Of a DNA stretch of 9,160 bases, positions 8,960 through 9,160 are shown piece by piece (the stretch's first letter is position 1; every line of letters starts with the position of its first letter). The notes below the pieces were generated by a model. The model was given only the letters and a program-made list of their open reading frames with translations, ran no database searches and was not told the origin of the DNA. This DNA is from Lysobacteraceae bacterium. GTDB taxonomy: Bacteria; Pseudomonadota; Gammaproteobacteria; Xanthomonadales; Rhodanobacteraceae. Location: positions 1 to 9,160 of the forward strand of contig JAGWZT010000056.1 in NCBI GenBank assembly GCA_018971925.1, in the 5' to 3' direction. Position numbers and translations under genes: made by a program.

Positions 8960-8975
8960 GCGCGCGATCGCGCGC
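8960..8975. repeat. 16-bp perfect palindrome
   Basis: GCGCGCGATCGCGCGC reads the same on both strands. It lies three bases past the stop of the partial minus-strand gene. A 6-bp stem with a GATC loop is possible in RNA, but no T tract follows. It contains GCGATCGC. In DNA this GC-rich, a low-complexity palindrome can arise by chance. Confidence 0.5.
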
Positions 8976-8978
8976 GGC

Positions 8979-9160
8979 TTACGCCCTTTTCTCGCCCGAA
9001 GCGTGCAGGACGCGCGGCTCGTCGTGATCGCTTCGGGCCGGAGTGTTCCCTTCAGCGGCGCGGGAAGATTTGGCCCGCGCATCCAGCAGCTCGTCCAACT
9101 GCGCCTGCAACGCTTTCATTTGCACGGTGTGCCGGTGCAGCGCCGCCATGATCGCCCACA
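8979..9160 (-). CDS. C-terminal part of an unrecognised protein (partial)
   Basis: On the minus strand an open frame enters from the right edge and stops with TAA at 8981-8979. It gives at least 59 residues, beginning WAIMAALHRHTVQMKALQ and ending LHASGEKRA. Third codon positions are largely G or C, as expected for a real gene here. The first part has heptad-like spacing (L-Q-x-Q-L-D-E-L-L) and may be helical or a short coiled coil; the rest is charged and looks disordered. An ATG at 9149 could in principle start a 57-residue protein, but no good ribosome site precedes it and the frame stays open to the edge. I do not recognise the family. It points the same way as the S9 peptidase, about 175 bases upstream of it. 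Confidence 0.6.
   Translation of the reverse strand, partial: WAIMAALHRHTVQMKALQAQLDELLDARAKSSRAAEGNTPARSDHDEPRVLHASGEKRA

Noticed and set aside
8801..9151. Open frame of 116 codons on the plus strand at the right end
   Set aside because: It overlaps the S9 peptidase start and its promoter region as well as the minus-strand partial gene, is Arg/Ala-rich and lacks a ribosome site.

Overview
This is a high-GC stretch of ordinary bacterial chromosome. The most likely source is a gammaproteobacterium of the Xanthomonadales/Lysobacterales, possibly Rhodanobacteraceae. The evidence is a pair of adjacent exbD genes, a PdxJ of the 'NKIA' type, an Acs–phosphopantetheinyl transferase pair, a PA0069-type radical SAM protein and a secreted S9 peptidase. 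The lineage is inferred from protein character and gene content; no database search was run.

Layout, left to right. The window opens on the last 20 codons of one ExbD/TolR-type gene, followed 12 bases later by a complete second exbD (73-516) and a strong intrinsic terminator. Facing it on the minus strand is pdxJ (570-1316). Next on the minus strand is a two-gene unit, acs (2280-4235) followed by an Sfp-type phosphopantetheinyl transferase (1580-2263), which ends in its own terminator (1443-1470) after an unexplained tail of about 110 bases. Upstream of acs lies a small two-helix membrane protein (4309-4566, minus). It is divergent from a DUF4126 membrane protein (4659-5270, plus).

A non-coding gap (5271-5579) follows. 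It holds an AT-rich patch with repeated TTGT/ACAA words and a compound hairpin, just ahead of the radical SAM gene (5580-6677, plus). That gene converges on a secreted S9-family serine peptidase (6745-8802, minus), and a very long inverted repeat sits between the two. After a short promoter gap, the window ends in the C-terminal part of an unrecognised minus-strand gene (8979 to the edge) that is too short to show up in simple ORF lists.

The genes serve TonB energy transduction at the inner membrane, vitamin B6 synthesis, acetate activation to acetyl-CoA, carrier-protein activation, and periplasmic or extracellular peptide breakdown. I see no mobile element, CRISPR array, tRNA, rRNA, phage gene or defence system. 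I do not think the window contains a new multi-gene system. The observations most worth checking are the Gly-to-Ala change beside the regulatory lysine of Acs, the long hairpin at 6677-6722, the operator-like patch at 5454-5539, and the tail behind the transferase gene.
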